A stretch of DNA of 35,022 nt from a virus: IMG/VR virus record IMGVR_UViG_3300037502_000755, positions 1-35,022 of that record; one strand, 5' to 3'. A program made the translations under genes and the position numbers. A model generated the notes under the pieces. The model was not told the origin of the DNA, did not search any database, and saw only the letters and a list, made by a program, of their open reading frames with translations. Each line of letters opens with the position of its first letter. Position 1 is the first letter of the stretch. Shown one piece after another: positions 1 through 8,183 of this stretch.

Positions 1-127
1 GAAACTTGGAGTTTGTAATCCCCGGCGTCGGTGGTGGTGCCAATTAATACTTTACCGCTTCCGCTATTAATAATTGTGTTATTGCCTTGACTATTAAGAT
101 TCAGATTTCTTGCACCCCATGTTTGTA
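1..127. repeat. left copy of 127-bp terminal overlap
   Basis: Identical to positions 34896-35022. It lies inside the fibre gene, and the reading frame continues when position 1 is joined to 34895. The length of 127 matches a common maximum assembler k-mer, so this is most simply the overlap of a circular contig. It shows a circular or circularly permuted molecule rather than a biological terminal repeat. Unit length is 34,895 bp. Confidence 0.95.
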
Positions 128-1412
128 TATATCCATAATTTGCATCTGTACCAAATGACATTATCTGCCTTGAACTATTCCCTAAAATAAGTGCATAAGT
201 TCCAACCGTTCCCGCAGTTAATGTTCCACCTAATAATTCCAATTCACCGTCAGGATTCGTAACCCCAATACCAACATTTGTACCGTTATCAAATATCTGA
301 CTATTCCCAATGGTTGATGTCCCGGTAAACTTCGGCACATAGTTAGTCGTACCCGTTCCCGTGACGGGATTCGTTAGTACGTTTTGCTTCACTAATGACA
401 ATGAATCTACGACCTTGCCCACTCTCAAACGTGATGCGACAAAGTTGGAATCAGCAATAATCGTTCCCGTGGTGGTGATTGTGCCACCGGATAAGCCGTA
501 TCCCGTTGCGACACTTGTCACCGTACCGCTTCCTTTCGTTGCGATGATTGCACCTAAACTATCGTCACCTTTTTGTCTCCATGCTCTTGTAGATAATACC
601 GTAGTGTCAACTAATCCCGTAGCAGATGATGTTGCAGATAGTACACCATTTGCGTCAGCCGTTACAATACGATTACCCGTACCCGTTAAACTATTAAGGC
701 GAAACGTTCCGTCAGTCTGAAAACGACCTCGCAGTGTTGATGATGTGTAAAATCGTATATCTCCGGCTTGGGTATTATTTATGTCCATCGTCGCACCATT
801 GTGGCCAATGTAACCGCGTGATGTGTCACCCTTTTTAAATGCGAGTAGTGAGGCCGTAGAACCATTCAAATCAAATGTGCCATACCCGGATGCCGTGACT
901 GATGGCGTGGTGGTATTGAATAGAAGGTTAGTATTGACCTCGTAAACTTTGGAGTCGATAATCGAACGTGATGCGTTTAATTTAGGTAAGTAGTTTGCAG
1001 TGCCTGAACCACGAACGTAAGGATTCAGCATCGAAGATGTGTCCGCGATGTTTACTTTCAGGTTGATGCGATTTGAAAGCCATACCGTGTCGGATTCTTT
1101 GAGGTATGGGGAAAGCATTGCGGTCGTATCCGCATCGCGTAGGTAGGGCAACAACATTGCAGCCGTATCGATGTGAACGCCCAACCTTCGCCATTGGGAA
1201 CCCGTCCAATAATACACCGATGAATCGGAGATTTGATAACGTACCGCTCCGGAATCCGTCGGCAACTTTTGACGCTTCGGAAGATAAAAAATAGAATCCG
1301 TGCGAAAGTTTCCACGGGATACGACGGTCGTCGTCGGTGCGCCGATCGTCTGGATGGTTTGCGATTGAGCGGTCGCGAATAATGCCGCGATGATGAAAAG
1401 TAATCGTTTCAT
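1..1412 (-). CDS. tail fibre/receptor-binding-like protein, N-terminal part (continues at 34895)
   Basis: First 470 codons of an 875-residue protein that crosses the ends of the window; I translated the whole stretch and found no stop. The start at 1412 overlaps the upstream stop as ATGA, which supports it. The first ~20 residues (MKRLLFIIAALFATAQSQ) look like a cleavable Sec signal peptide, unusual for a virion protein. Then come repeated TAMLLPYL / TAMLSPYL / SSMLNPYV segments typical of Bacteroidota fibre-like proteins, glycine/threonine-rich beta repeats and NVGIGVTNP units. The last residues before the join are TTTDAGDYKLQVS. Likely role: host recognition at the tail tip or an extended surface fibre. 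Confidence is high that it is a gene and moderate for the fibre function. Confidence 0.8.
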   Translation of the reverse strand, partial: MKRLLFIIAALFATAQSQTIQTIGAPTTTVVSRGNFRTDSIFYLPKRQKLPTDSGAVRYQISDSSVYYWTGSQWRRLGVHIDTAAMLLPYLRDADTTAMLSPYLKESDTVWLSNRINLKVNIADTSSMLNPYVRGSGTANYLPKLNASRSIIDSKVYEVNTNLLFNTTTPSVTASGYGTFDLNGSTASLLAFKKGDTSRGYIGHNGATMDINNTQAGDIRFYTSSTLRGRFQTDGTFRLNSLTGTGNRIVTADANGVLSATSSATGLVDTTVLSTRAWRQKGDDSLGAIIATKGSGTVTSVATGYGLSGGTITTTGTIIADSNFVASRLRVGKVVDSLSLVKQNVLTNPVTGTGTTNYVPKFTGTSTIGNSQIFDNGTNVGIGVTNPDGELELLGGTLTAGTVGTYALILGNSSRQIMSFGTDANYGYIQTWGARNLNLNSQGNNTIINSGSGKVLIGTTTDAGDYKLQV

Positions 1413-1786
1413 ATTTTTATTACGAGTGCTTGAATTTTTTCGCCCAATGCGAGCGCGGTTGAAAATGTGATTGTGTCGCCGGATTGCGTGTGATAAGACG
1501 ACCCGTCGCCGGGATCCGCCCAATCCGATAAAATGGAGTTACGATATAGCCATACCGTTGCATCCTCGAAATCCGCGTCCGTCCATGTCGTGTCACCGTC
1601 ACCGGGATAACCAACGTCGCCAACGATGAACCGCTTTTTCACGGTGCCGATGTTCGCGGAGATGAACGTAATGATGTCCGCGATGTTCGCTTTGTAGGAA
1701 TACCCCGTAAGCGGATCTCCGACGATCATCAGATCGGTCAGCGTCGGCGTGCGTTCATCGAGTTGATTTATGCGTTTTGTTAGCAT
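1409..1786 (-). CDS. virion-associated protein upstream of fibre
   Basis: 125 residues. The N-terminus (KRINQLDERTPTLTDLMIVG, then a TGYSYKANIADIITFI segment) matches the short 'I..L...T.LT..D...V.......KA...DI..FI' module that often begins phage fibre and fibre-linker proteins. The remainder is a small beta-rich domain with no recognised family. It ends in an ATGA overlap with the fibre start, so the two are probably co-translated; a role as fibre linker or adaptor is inferred. No signal peptide or membrane segment. Confidence 0.65.
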   Translation of the reverse strand: MLTKRINQLDERTPTLTDLMIVGDPLTGYSYKANIADIITFISANIGTVKKRFIVGDVGYPGDGDTTWTDADFEDATVWLYRNSILSDWADPGDGSSYHTQSGDTITFSTALALGEKIQALVIKI

Positions 1787-1789
1787 CCC

Positions 1790-2227
1790 TTAAAATATAA
1801 AATCGGACGGAACTTGACAACGATCCGCGGCGTAAGGTATATCGATGAACACGCGGGCAGTAACTCCGGCGAGTAGATCCGGCGTCGTATCGGTTATGAA
1901 AGTGATATCGCTCGAATTGCCCACGGTGAACTCGAATCCCGGATACCTTAATTGTGCGATGATGTCTTGCGCCACGGATAGCATTTGCGATTGAATCTCT
2001 CGCTCGTTTTCCAGATCCGCAACAAGGCGATCAATGAAAAACATTTGAAACGGTATCGACATTGATCCAACGGAAAGCGATCCGGTTGTAGCGTCAAACG
2101 TGAACAAAGGATATTTAACGTCCCCGATTGCGAGTCGATCCATTACCGCGCCGTTGTACGTCGTTTGGATCATTTCGTGAGATTCCCCGAGCCGCTGTAT
2201 TGTGTCGATCACTTGTTTTAACGTCAT
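1790..2227 (-). CDS. putative neck/tail-completion protein
   Basis: 145 residues from ATG at 2227; an upstream in-frame codon at 2236 is TTG and less likely. The sequence opens MTLKQVIDTIQRLGESHEMI, followed by a segment on parameter D-V-K-Y-P-L-F and a long helix. This resembles a short conserved protein placed after the adaptor in many Bacteroidota phages, thought to act at the head-tail connector. No motif proves this. The gene overlaps the small upstream ORF by 113 bases and lies 3 bases before the next gene. Confidence 0.6.
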   Translation of the reverse strand: MTLKQVIDTIQRLGESHEMIQTTYNGAVMDRLAIGDVKYPLFTFDATTGSLSVGSMSIPFQMFFIDRLVADLENEREIQSQMLSVAQDIIAQLRYPGFEFTVGNSSDITFITDTTPDLLAGVTARVFIDIPYAADRCQVPSDFIF

Positions 2228-2300
2228 CGCTTTCAATTTTACGCAAGTACGCCCGGAGGCGTTCCTGATTCTTAACGGAATATGTTTTGTTTCCCTTCAT
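2115..2300 (-). CDS. small basic protein, overlapping ORF
   Basis: 61 residues, starting with an ATGA overlap at the adaptor stop. The first ~25 residues (MKGNKTYSVKNQERLRAYLR) form a plausible helical domain and fill what would otherwise be a 72-base gap. The remaining residues are Arg/Asn-rich and lie in the 113-base overlap with the next gene, so they may be constrained by that gene. No family recognised. It may be a real short gene whose tail extends into its neighbour. Confidence 0.45.
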   Translation of the reverse strand: MKGNKTYSVKNQERLRAYLRKIESDDVKTSDRHNTAARGISRNDPNDVQRRGNGSTRNRGR

Positions 2301-2884
2301 CAATCGCAGCAATTCGGAGAGTCGCCTTGGTACTTTTGTTCGTAGGTTTTCGGGCAATGCTTGTCGTGACCGAGATATACCGTCGATGCGTAAACTTGCC
2401 GCTCCGGTTGAATGATGTCGACCCCCGTTCCCGGGTTGATGTACTCCTGAAAATACACACCTTTCGACGCGGTTTCCTTGACGTACAATATCATCCGGTT
2501 GGCGTAGAACTCCGCACGTGCTTTGTAGCGATTGGCGACCTCGATCAACTCTTGAACGTTCGGTTCCGTTTGGTCGGTTCCGGTTTTCCGGATCACCCCT
2601 TTGTTGTAGAATTGAAACGACATTCCCATCGGCAACTCGGCCAATGTGTAATAAACAAGCGCGGGCGTGATGTACGTGTCGAGTAAGTCTTGTTCCTTGT
2701 CGGTGAGATTGTTGTTCTCGATGCCGTCTTGCAATCGCGTGTATAACCCCGTTCCCAATGCCGGATGGATGAACATATCTTGCGCCGTCATTATTTCCGG
2801 GTTGACCAACTTTTCGTCAACGTTTGCGTGTAATCCGGTGCGCTCTTTTATTGTGGCCGGGGATATGAAAAGTATTTTTCGCAT
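2300..2884 (-). CDS. head-tail adaptor-like protein (DUF6712-type)
   Basis: 194 residues, starting one base after the portal gene. The pattern KILFISPATIKERTGLHANV ... PEIMTAQDMFIHPALGTGLY ... LLDTYITPALVYYTLAELP matches a family (DUF6712, by memory) conserved beside the portal in Bacteroidota phages and probably a connector/adaptor. The middle is largely helical, like HK97 gp6-type adaptors. The C-terminus has a HCPK...NCCD cysteine cluster of unknown purpose. Function rests on position and pattern. Confidence 0.65.
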   Translation of the reverse strand: MRKILFISPATIKERTGLHANVDEKLVNPEIMTAQDMFIHPALGTGLYTRLQDGIENNNLTDKEQDLLDTYITPALVYYTLAELPMGMSFQFYNKGVIRKTGTDQTEPNVQELIEVANRYKARAEFYANRMILYVKETASKGVYFQEYINPGTGVDIIQPERQVYASTVYLGHDKHCPKTYEQKYQGDSPNCCD

Positions 2885-2885
2885 C

Positions 2886-4877
2886 TTATTTCTTTTTGCG
2901 GATTACAACGTTTGATCTCCATTCATGCCGACATGACGGCGACGCGGGTTTCCCGACGCCTTGACCCCACCAACCGCCGCCACGGTCGAACACGGAATAC
3001 CCGAGGCGTTGGGAAAGCGTTTCGATTTCGCGGCGTGTCCAGTATCGATCGAGATCCATCAATTTCACGCAGAACGGACGGGATGGATGTTCTTCGGTGT
3101 TGCGTTGCGATTGCGGAACCTCCGGTTTCCATTCATAGGAATAACGGATTTCAAACCGTGTGCGTGATGGTTCGTCCACGATTTCACTCACCGGGCGTGT
3201 CGGACGCAATCCTCCGCCCCTTCCGGTCGCCAAAACTTCCATGTCGACCATTTTCTTGATCCGTGCTTCCACGTCCGTGATCGGTCTGCGGATCGCTTTG
3301 GCGATGTCCGCCGGAGGTGTGAGCGGTTGACGTTGTAGGATCTCGAGGATCTTCACATCATCCGCCTCCGTTATGTCCGCGAACTTGAGCGGCGAAGATT
3401 GAACGATGTCGAAATTCTCGCGGTGTTCGCCATACTCACGGAACGCCGCGATCGTGTCATCGAGCGACAAATATTCGTCGAATTGTTCCTCCGCTCCGAT
3501 CATCGTATTCACTTCCTCGTCACTCAATCCGTATCCGCTGCGCAGCATCATTGACGCTTGCTCACGTGTGATCTTCCCCTTGGAAAACTCCCGTACTATC
3601 CGCGTCATTTGCTGCCATTGGCGGCCACTCATTGACCGAAGGTTATCATTCACCGTTTCGGAAGATTGAGCGGCGGGAATGCCCGTTTCCGTGGGCGTGG
3701 GAGCGGTTATGTACTTGCTTTCATCGATACCCGCTTTCTCGAGGATCCACTCACGCGGAGCGACGGAGGTAATCGCCGCCTCCGATAATTCCAACGCGAT
3801 CGGTTCGACCGGAATTATTTCCAATTCCGACGATGATCCGGAATAAGACAATAGCCGCGTGAACACGCCCTCCAAATATTGTTGTTTGTCGTTAACGTAT
3901 GTGTTTTTGAATATTTCGTAGGCATCCCGCATCTGCGAACGTGTGCCGAGTTGCCCGGGCTCTTGGATACCGAATAGCGTGGGCGTGGTGATTTGATGCC
4001 CCGCAAATATGTTTTGCTGGATGATCGTATCGACCCGCCCGAAATCCTCTTTTGTCAAGTCCGACGCGCCCAAATCCTCAATGATCGGTTTTTGTTTCTC
4101 GTTATCGACGAACGAGATCATAAATTTCTTCCCGTCGGATCCGCCGAACGTATCCCGGAAACGGCGATCAAGGTTTCTTTGTTCTTCGACCGGAGGTGTG
4201 CCGTTGGGAAGGGTGATCAGTTTCGATGCGTTGAACCCGGTTTGAGCGTTGCCTAAAACGTGCTTTGATACTTCGATGTCGGATTCTATGTAGTTCAACG
4301 CGCCCAAATATCCGGGCAAAGCATAAGCATCAAGACCCGGACGATATTCTTTGATGTATAGAATCTGCCTTCCTTCTGGTTGCTTTGGATTGAATGCCGG
4401 GATCGTATCGATCTTACCGCGACGATCACGCCATCCGTCGGCCTTGTACCAAAACGATGTATTGTCGGTTGAGGTACGAACTTTTGTATAATCAATGTGC
4501 GACATGGACGCGATGGATCCGCCGACGACAGACCAAACGATATCGAGGTATGCGCCGCCGAAGATCTCAATGTCCAGCGATACTTTGCGCGTCAACTCCG
4601 CGAGAGATTCGTAGGCATTCGGTTGATCAATGAACCTTTGCGCGGCGGCATCATCCGGGCTGTCGGATTTCCATCCGTTGCCCGTGATATAGTTTACCTT
4701 CCCTTTGACGATCGCGTTGTGCTTCGCCGACTTATTGAATAGGTCGAGCAAATAATCGGGATAGTCGTTTAACTCCCCGAACTCGATGTATCCTTGCCCT
4801 TTGCGTTCACGGTACTCCGGTTGACGCGCTTCGGCGAACCTTAACACCGCGATATTGTTCAAATATTGTTCCGTCAT
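2886..4877 (-). CDS. portal protein with C-terminal extensions
   Basis: 663 residues. Residues ~30-400 have the layout of a phage portal: an early YPDYLLDLF / HNAIVKGKVNYITGNGW region, a DIEIFGGAYLDIVW strand and a long helical stretch around residue 300 with QNIFAGHQITTPTLFGI. The C-terminal third is extra: ~520-570 resembles a winged helix (VKILEILQRQPLTPPADIAK), and ~600-663 has HPSRPFC, TRREIE and GWWGQGV...CRHEW, resembling the C-terminal zinc/HxW module of MuF-type minor head proteins. The portal forms the dodecameric DNA gate and docks the large terminase. It starts with an ATGA overlap. Confidence 0.8.
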   Translation of the reverse strand: MTEQYLNNIAVLRFAEARQPEYRERKGQGYIEFGELNDYPDYLLDLFNKSAKHNAIVKGKVNYITGNGWKSDSPDDAAAQRFIDQPNAYESLAELTRKVSLDIEIFGGAYLDIVWSVVGGSIASMSHIDYTKVRTSTDNTSFWYKADGWRDRRGKIDTIPAFNPKQPEGRQILYIKEYRPGLDAYALPGYLGALNYIESDIEVSKHVLGNAQTGFNASKLITLPNGTPPVEEQRNLDRRFRDTFGGSDGKKFMISFVDNEKQKPIIEDLGASDLTKEDFGRVDTIIQQNIFAGHQITTPTLFGIQEPGQLGTRSQMRDAYEIFKNTYVNDKQQYLEGVFTRLLSYSGSSSELEIIPVEPIALELSEAAITSVAPREWILEKAGIDESKYITAPTPTETGIPAAQSSETVNDNLRSMSGRQWQQMTRIVREFSKGKITREQASMMLRSGYGLSDEEVNTMIGAEEQFDEYLSLDDTIAAFREYGEHRENFDIVQSSPLKFADITEADDVKILEILQRQPLTPPADIAKAIRRPITDVEARIKKMVDMEVLATGRGGGLRPTRPVSEIVDEPSRTRFEIRYSYEWKPEVPQSQRNTEEHPSRPFCVKLMDLDRYWTRREIETLSQRLGYSVFDRGGGWWGQGVGKPASPSCRHEWRSNVVIRKKK

Positions 4878-5254
4878 CGTGTTATGAATGTGTTATCCGT
4901 ATTGTAATGGGTGACTTCGTACGTATCGCCATCGGCTTCGACAAGCGATGCCACGCCGAAGGTAAGCAATGATCCGGCGGCGGTGTAATCGAGATTCGAC
5001 GACGACATTTGTTCGTACACATAGAAATAATATTCGCCAATCATGCCGCAGAAAAGTTGATCGACATCAAATGAAAATTTCCGGTATCGATCCGGATATG
5101 CGGATGTGTCTTGCGCGGATGTTTTTACGAACGCGATTTCCTCATTAGTCGTCCGTTGAACGAAACGGAAAAGATAGTTCGGGGATGTCAGCGTCTCCGC
5201 ATCTTTGAGCGGGAGCAACACATCGACGACGGTTCCGAGTTTCAGATACATCAT
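4874..5254 (-). CDS. conserved virion-module protein
   Basis: 126 residues from ATG at 5254, chosen because the CTAATTA motif lies exactly five bases upstream; ATGs at 5260 and 5251 are alternatives. Pattern: MMYLKLGTVVDVLLPLKDAE, then NYLFRFVQRTTNEEIAFV and YRKFSFDVD...GEYYFYVYEQMS. It is a beta-sandwich-like protein that I recall as frequent between tail and portal genes in Bacteroidota phages; exact role unknown. It is preceded by a terminator and followed by the portal with an ATGA overlap. Confidence 0.6.
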   Translation of the reverse strand: MMYLKLGTVVDVLLPLKDAETLTSPNYLFRFVQRTTNEEIAFVKTSAQDTSAYPDRYRKFSFDVDQLFCGMIGEYYFYVYEQMSSSNLDYTAAGSLLTFGVASLVEADGDTYEVTHYNTDNTFITR

Positions 5255-5259
5255 GAACA

Positions 5260-5266
5260 TAATTAG
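5260..5266 (-). promoter_or_regulatory. CTAATTA start-site motif
   Basis: CTAATTA followed by TGTTC and the ATG at 5254. One of five copies with 5-6 base spacing; it selects the third-position ATG rather than the first ATG at 5260. Confidence 0.55.
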
Positions 5267-5292
5267 CGGATCCGCGAAAGTTTGGACAAATG

Positions 5293-5318
5293 AAAAAGCC
5301 GAGGTAGAAACCCCGGCT
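5293..5318 (-). terminator. Rho-independent terminator after tail tube gene
   Basis: On the minus strand, AGCCGGGG / CCTCGGCT (one mismatch) encloses TTTCTA and is followed directly by a TTTTT tract. It lies 26 bases after the tail-tube stop and before the gene at 5254. It probably cuts read-through of the very highly expressed capsid/tail-tube message into the portal genes. Confidence 0.75.
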
Positions 5319-5343
5319 CTTACAAACCCATTATCCCAAATGC

Positions 5344-5856
5344 TTATGATGTCAGTCCTGCAATGATGCCGGATGATACGGTCGGAGCGAGTTCCTTTTC
5401 GCCTCCGGTGAAGGTAAGTTGGTACCCGTTCCGGTCGGCTTGTGCAAGACCGGAGGATGCGGTTCCGGTCGTGATGTCCAGACCGTTGTAGCGTCCGAGC
5501 AACCAATACGTTCCGTTCTGATCCTCGACCACGGCCATCAGCGTATTCTTCGCGAGCAACAGAATTTCGTTTCGCATGGAGGTGTTCATCTTGTTGATCG
5601 TGACGAGCAACTCTTGGTTATAAACCACGGTACCGTTTTCGATCGTCGATGCGATGTTCTCCGTGTAGGACGAGGTATTCCGGACGAGTTGGTATTTATA
5701 GAACACCTTCCCGGCGGCCTTCGTGATCGCGGTTATATTTCCGCTCGATTCGGTGACGGCGGTTACATCGTTGTAGCCGATGAACCAGACATTTTTGATG
5801 CCCCCGATGTTATCTTTACAGTCAAAGGAGTAACCCTGACTTAAGGCGCATGGCAT
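5344..5856 (-). CDS. putative major tail tube protein
   Basis: 170 residues. Pattern: GYSFDCKDNIGGIKNVWFIG, then FYKYQLVRNTSSYTENIAST, QELLVTINKMNTSMRNEI, a YWLLGRYNGLDITTG stretch and RNGYQLTFTGGE. This matches the tail-tube-type proteins I know from Bacteroidota phages (order of strands and length fit a tube subunit). It directly follows the major capsid gene and is bracketed by two terminators, as expected of a protein needed in hundreds of copies. A second in-frame ATG lies at 5851 out of frame and was ignored. Assigned from pattern and context. Confidence 0.65.
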   Translation of the reverse strand: MPCALSQGYSFDCKDNIGGIKNVWFIGYNDVTAVTESSGNITAITKAAGKVFYKYQLVRNTSSYTENIASTIENGTVVYNQELLVTINKMNTSMRNEILLLAKNTLMAVVEDQNGTYWLLGRYNGLDITTGTASSGLAQADRNGYQLTFTGGEKELAPTVSSGIIAGLTS

Positions 5857-5875
5857 ATTTGTAATATTTTATATT

Positions 5876-5905
5876 TGAAAAATAGGGCGGATATTTCACC
5901 GCCCT
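5876..5905 (-). terminator. Rho-independent terminator after major capsid gene
   Basis: Minus strand AGGGCGG-TGAAATAT-CCGCCCT is a perfect 7-bp stem followed by ATTTTTC. It begins 8 bases after the capsid stop, so part of the transcription ends here, giving more capsid than tail-tube message. Confidence 0.8.
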
Positions 5906-5912
5906 TTTACTT

Positions 5913-6866
5913 TTACACCTCGAATTTGACGATTTCGGAAGGGAACGCAACTTGCACACCCATTTTGAACTCAACTACGAACCGGACTTGGTCAGATTCG
6001 CGTGCGAAGAACAACTCGAAACGGTTCTGATCCTCATCAATCAAGTCGGTACCGAGCCACATATTTGACAAGCGCATGGCGTAAATGCCATTCTTGCCGT
6101 TCAAGCCGGGCGTTCCGATTACGCGGATGTCGGTGCCGGGGAGGAAAAATTCACCGTTCGGACGCGCTTCGGTTTGGTAATGGAACAGATCGTCGTTTTT
6201 GATCTTCACCGTCAGCGTACGGAATACGTCCATGCCGCAGAAAATAACCACATCATCCTTGTCGATCACCTCGGCCGGGATGGCTTTGTAAATCGAATCA
6301 AAGATCGCAACCACGTTTGAGTTGGTGATCGACGTTTCAACGCTTCCGTGATATGCCACGCTATTCGCGTTTACAACGGCGGCCCCGGCATCCTTGATGA
6401 TCTCGCAGAAACCATCGAAACGGGAAAGGTTCGCGTCGACGCTTGTGGTGTCACCTTGCCAGATGGCCTTTTCAAGTTGGGCGGCGATCTTCTGCGCTTT
6501 GCGCGTGGTGTAATCACTCGCGAAGGCGATCGTATCGTAGCGGCTTCCGGCGGGGAGTGCCTTTTGCGTATAGTACGCTTCCAGATCTTTCGGACAAAGT
6601 GCCTCGTTGACCTTGATCTTTCCGACCGTGATTTGCCGCTGCGTGATGGAGGTCGTGCCAGAGGTTGTGAATCCGCAAGTTCCGCCCGCTTGGAAAATCG
6701 CGTCGGTGTCCATGATGTTGATCGTGGCGGCGGATTTAACGTCAGCCTGAATATTTCCAGACCTCTGAATGAGTGTAGCCGTTTTCGGGCCGAGGACAGA
6801 AGATGCGACGAGCAGTTGCTCGTTTTGCTCAACGTAGGCGGTTAATGTACCCAGTGAAAATGCCAT
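5913..6866 (-). CDS. major capsid protein (HK97-like)
   Basis: 317 residues. Short N-terminal arm, ATINIMDTDAIFQAGGTCGF strand region, then a long spine-like helix (SDYTTRKAQKIAAQLEKAIW), DDVVIFCGMDVFRTL, and a C-terminal GIYAMRLSNMWLGTDL with HK97-fold-like alternation. It lies directly after a scaffold-like gene, is followed by a terminator and has an A-rich leader without Shine-Dalgarno site. Position, length and pattern support a capsid subunit. It lacks a long N-terminal delta domain, matching a separate scaffold. Confidence 0.8.
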   Translation of the reverse strand: MAFSLGTLTAYVEQNEQLLVASSVLGPKTATLIQRSGNIQADVKSAATINIMDTDAIFQAGGTCGFTTSGTTSITQRQITVGKIKVNEALCPKDLEAYYTQKALPAGSRYDTIAFASDYTTRKAQKIAAQLEKAIWQGDTTSVDANLSRFDGFCEIIKDAGAAVVNANSVAYHGSVETSITNSNVVAIFDSIYKAIPAEVIDKDDVVIFCGMDVFRTLTVKIKNDDLFHYQTEARPNGEFFLPGTDIRVIGTPGLNGKNGIYAMRLSNMWLGTDLIDEDQNRFELFFARESDQVRFVVEFKMGVQVAFPSEIVKFEV

Positions 6867-6897
6867 GTTATACGGTTTTTCTTGTTTGTGTTATTGT

Positions 6898-7470
6898 TTA
6901 CTTTCTTTCTTTCAGTTGGTCGAAGATTGAGGCGACGCGCTTCAACTTATCTTCTTTCGTGGATCCGGTAGCGGCGAAGGCGTTCCGAGGCTCTTGCAAC
7001 GGAGCGGCGGCAGGCATCTCAACGAGTGCGGACACTACGTCAGCCAATCCACGGAGTTTCACGTTCATGGATTCGAGTTCGGCGCGGAGTGCGTCGTTTT
7101 CGGCTTTGAGCGTGTCGCGGAGTGATGCGGCGGCGGCTTCAACCTCGGCAAATTTCGCGCTCATATCCTCCGGCATTTCTACGGGAGCGGCGGGCATAGC
7201 CACGGATGTGATCACACCATTTTCGGCCACGGTGATCGTGGTGCCGTCGGCCAACTTATGATCTCCGGCCGGAGCGGGAACGGATGATCCGTCATCCTTC
7301 ACGACGGCGACCATGCCACCAACTTCGAGTTCGGATACCATTACTTTCGTGCCATCTTCCAGAACGTACTCTTTCGCTTCCATCTTCACGGGAGCGGGTT
7401 CCGGATCGGGTGTCATTGCCGCATCTGCGAACAATTCCCGGATTTTATCAAGTGCTTCTTTTGCGTTCAT
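6898..7470 (-). CDS. capsid scaffold-like protein
   Basis: 190 residues, Ala/Glu/Lys-rich. Residues ~32-88 hold a repeated DGT-type beta element (YVLEDGTKVMVSELEVGG; HKLADGTTITVAENG). Residues ~98-140 form a predicted coiled coil (KFAEVEAAAASLRDTLKAEN), and the C-terminus is basic (KLKRVASIFDQLKERK), as in scaffolds that bind the capsid shell. It ends 31 bases before the major capsid start. Scaffold function is inferred from these traits and location; an alternative is a capsid decoration protein. Confidence 0.6.
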   Translation of the reverse strand: MNAKEALDKIRELFADAAMTPDPEPAPVKMEAKEYVLEDGTKVMVSELEVGGMVAVVKDDGSSVPAPAGDHKLADGTTITVAENGVITSVAMPAAPVEMPEDMSAKFAEVEAAAASLRDTLKAENDALRAELESMNVKLRGLADVVSALVEMPAAAPLQEPRNAFAATGSTKEDKLKRVASIFDQLKERK

Positions 7471-7520
7471 CTTGCTTTTATTTAGGATGATTTACGTTGT
7501 GTACCATTTAGGAACGACGC

Positions 7521-7760
7521 TCAATCGTTTGCGGGTTTCTCCGCTGCGAGCAATTCGCCGTTTGAGTTGGTGAAAAGATTCTTTGCGATGTACGCGCCAA
7601 GTGCGGTGGCGGCGGCCATGCCGATCGATTTCCAATCTTCCGCGTTCGGGAAATGTCCGGCATTCAAGATTGTGGAAACCATCCCAAGGACGGTGGCGAG
7701 TGCGGCGACGACGGCACCTTTTGCGAGGTCGCTAAAATTGATCGTGAAAAGTTTGCTCAT
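7521..7760 (-). CDS. holin-like small membrane protein
   Basis: 79 residues. Two hydrophobic segments: ~14-33 (KGAVVAALATVLGMVSTILN) and ~46-61 (IGMAAATALGAYIAKNLF), joined by a short loop (AGHFPNAEDW), with a charged C-terminal tail. Size and two-helix topology fit class II holins and a family seen in Bacteroidota phages. It lies among virion genes, about 9 kb of unit genome from the endolysin, so timing with late transcription is plausible. A structural membrane role is possible. Confidence 0.5.
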   Translation of the reverse strand: MSKLFTINFSDLAKGAVVAALATVLGMVSTILNAGHFPNAEDWKSIGMAAATALGAYIAKNLFTNSNGELLAAEKPAND

Positions 7761-7772
7761 GTCTATTTTGTT

Positions 7773-8183
7773 TTATTGTTGAACGGTTGCGGCGGCTCTT
7801 GTTGCACGTATGGCGCGACGGCGTGCGGCCTCTTGTAAATTGAGATGTTTCATCGCATAATTAGTCGCCGTGCGGTTATGGAATGGCTTCGATGCCCATT
7901 CCTTGTAATCATCCCCGGCGATGATGATATTCCCATCTGCGACGATTTGCCCGGTTGAATCGGACAACTTGTAGTAAATCGTTGCGGAAGATTCGCAGTT
8001 GTCGAAGGCGATGACGACATCAATATCGTTTGCGTCGTATTGAACGCCATCACGCCATATTTTGACTTCACGGATAGGCCGCTTGTTCGGGCGAACGGAA
8101 TCCGCGGCGACGGACGGGATGGAATCTTGCGCGTATCCGGTTACGGAAAATAGCGCGATGAATAGGATCAGTAAATACCTCAT
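7773..8183 (-). CDS. secreted protein of unknown role in virion operon
   Basis: 136 residues beginning with a textbook Sec signal peptide (MRYLLILFIALFSVTGYAQ, cleavage after YAQ), very like Bacteroidota host signals. The mature part has a beta-rich region (IREVKIWRDGVQYDANDIDV; TIYYKLSDSTGQIVADGNII) and an Arg/Ala-rich C-terminus (AARRRAIRATRAAA). No family recognised. ATGA overlap with the fibre-like gene upstream. It could be a periplasmic superinfection or lysis factor, or a structural protein whose leader has another purpose. Confidence 0.6.
   Translation of the reverse strand: MRYLLILFIALFSVTGYAQDSIPSVAADSVRPNKRPIREVKIWRDGVQYDANDIDVVIAFDNCESSATIYYKLSDSTGQIVADGNIIIAGDDYKEWASKPFHNRTATNYAMKHLNLQEAARRRAIRATRAAATVQQ

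Noticed and set aside
1-127. 127-bp ends as a biological direct terminal repeat
   Set aside because: Length equals a standard assembler k-mer and an ORF runs through the join; a real repeat cannot be excluded without read data.
361-720. 119-codon plus-strand ORF in the fibre region
   Set aside because: Antisense of the fibre gene, which is open through the whole region.
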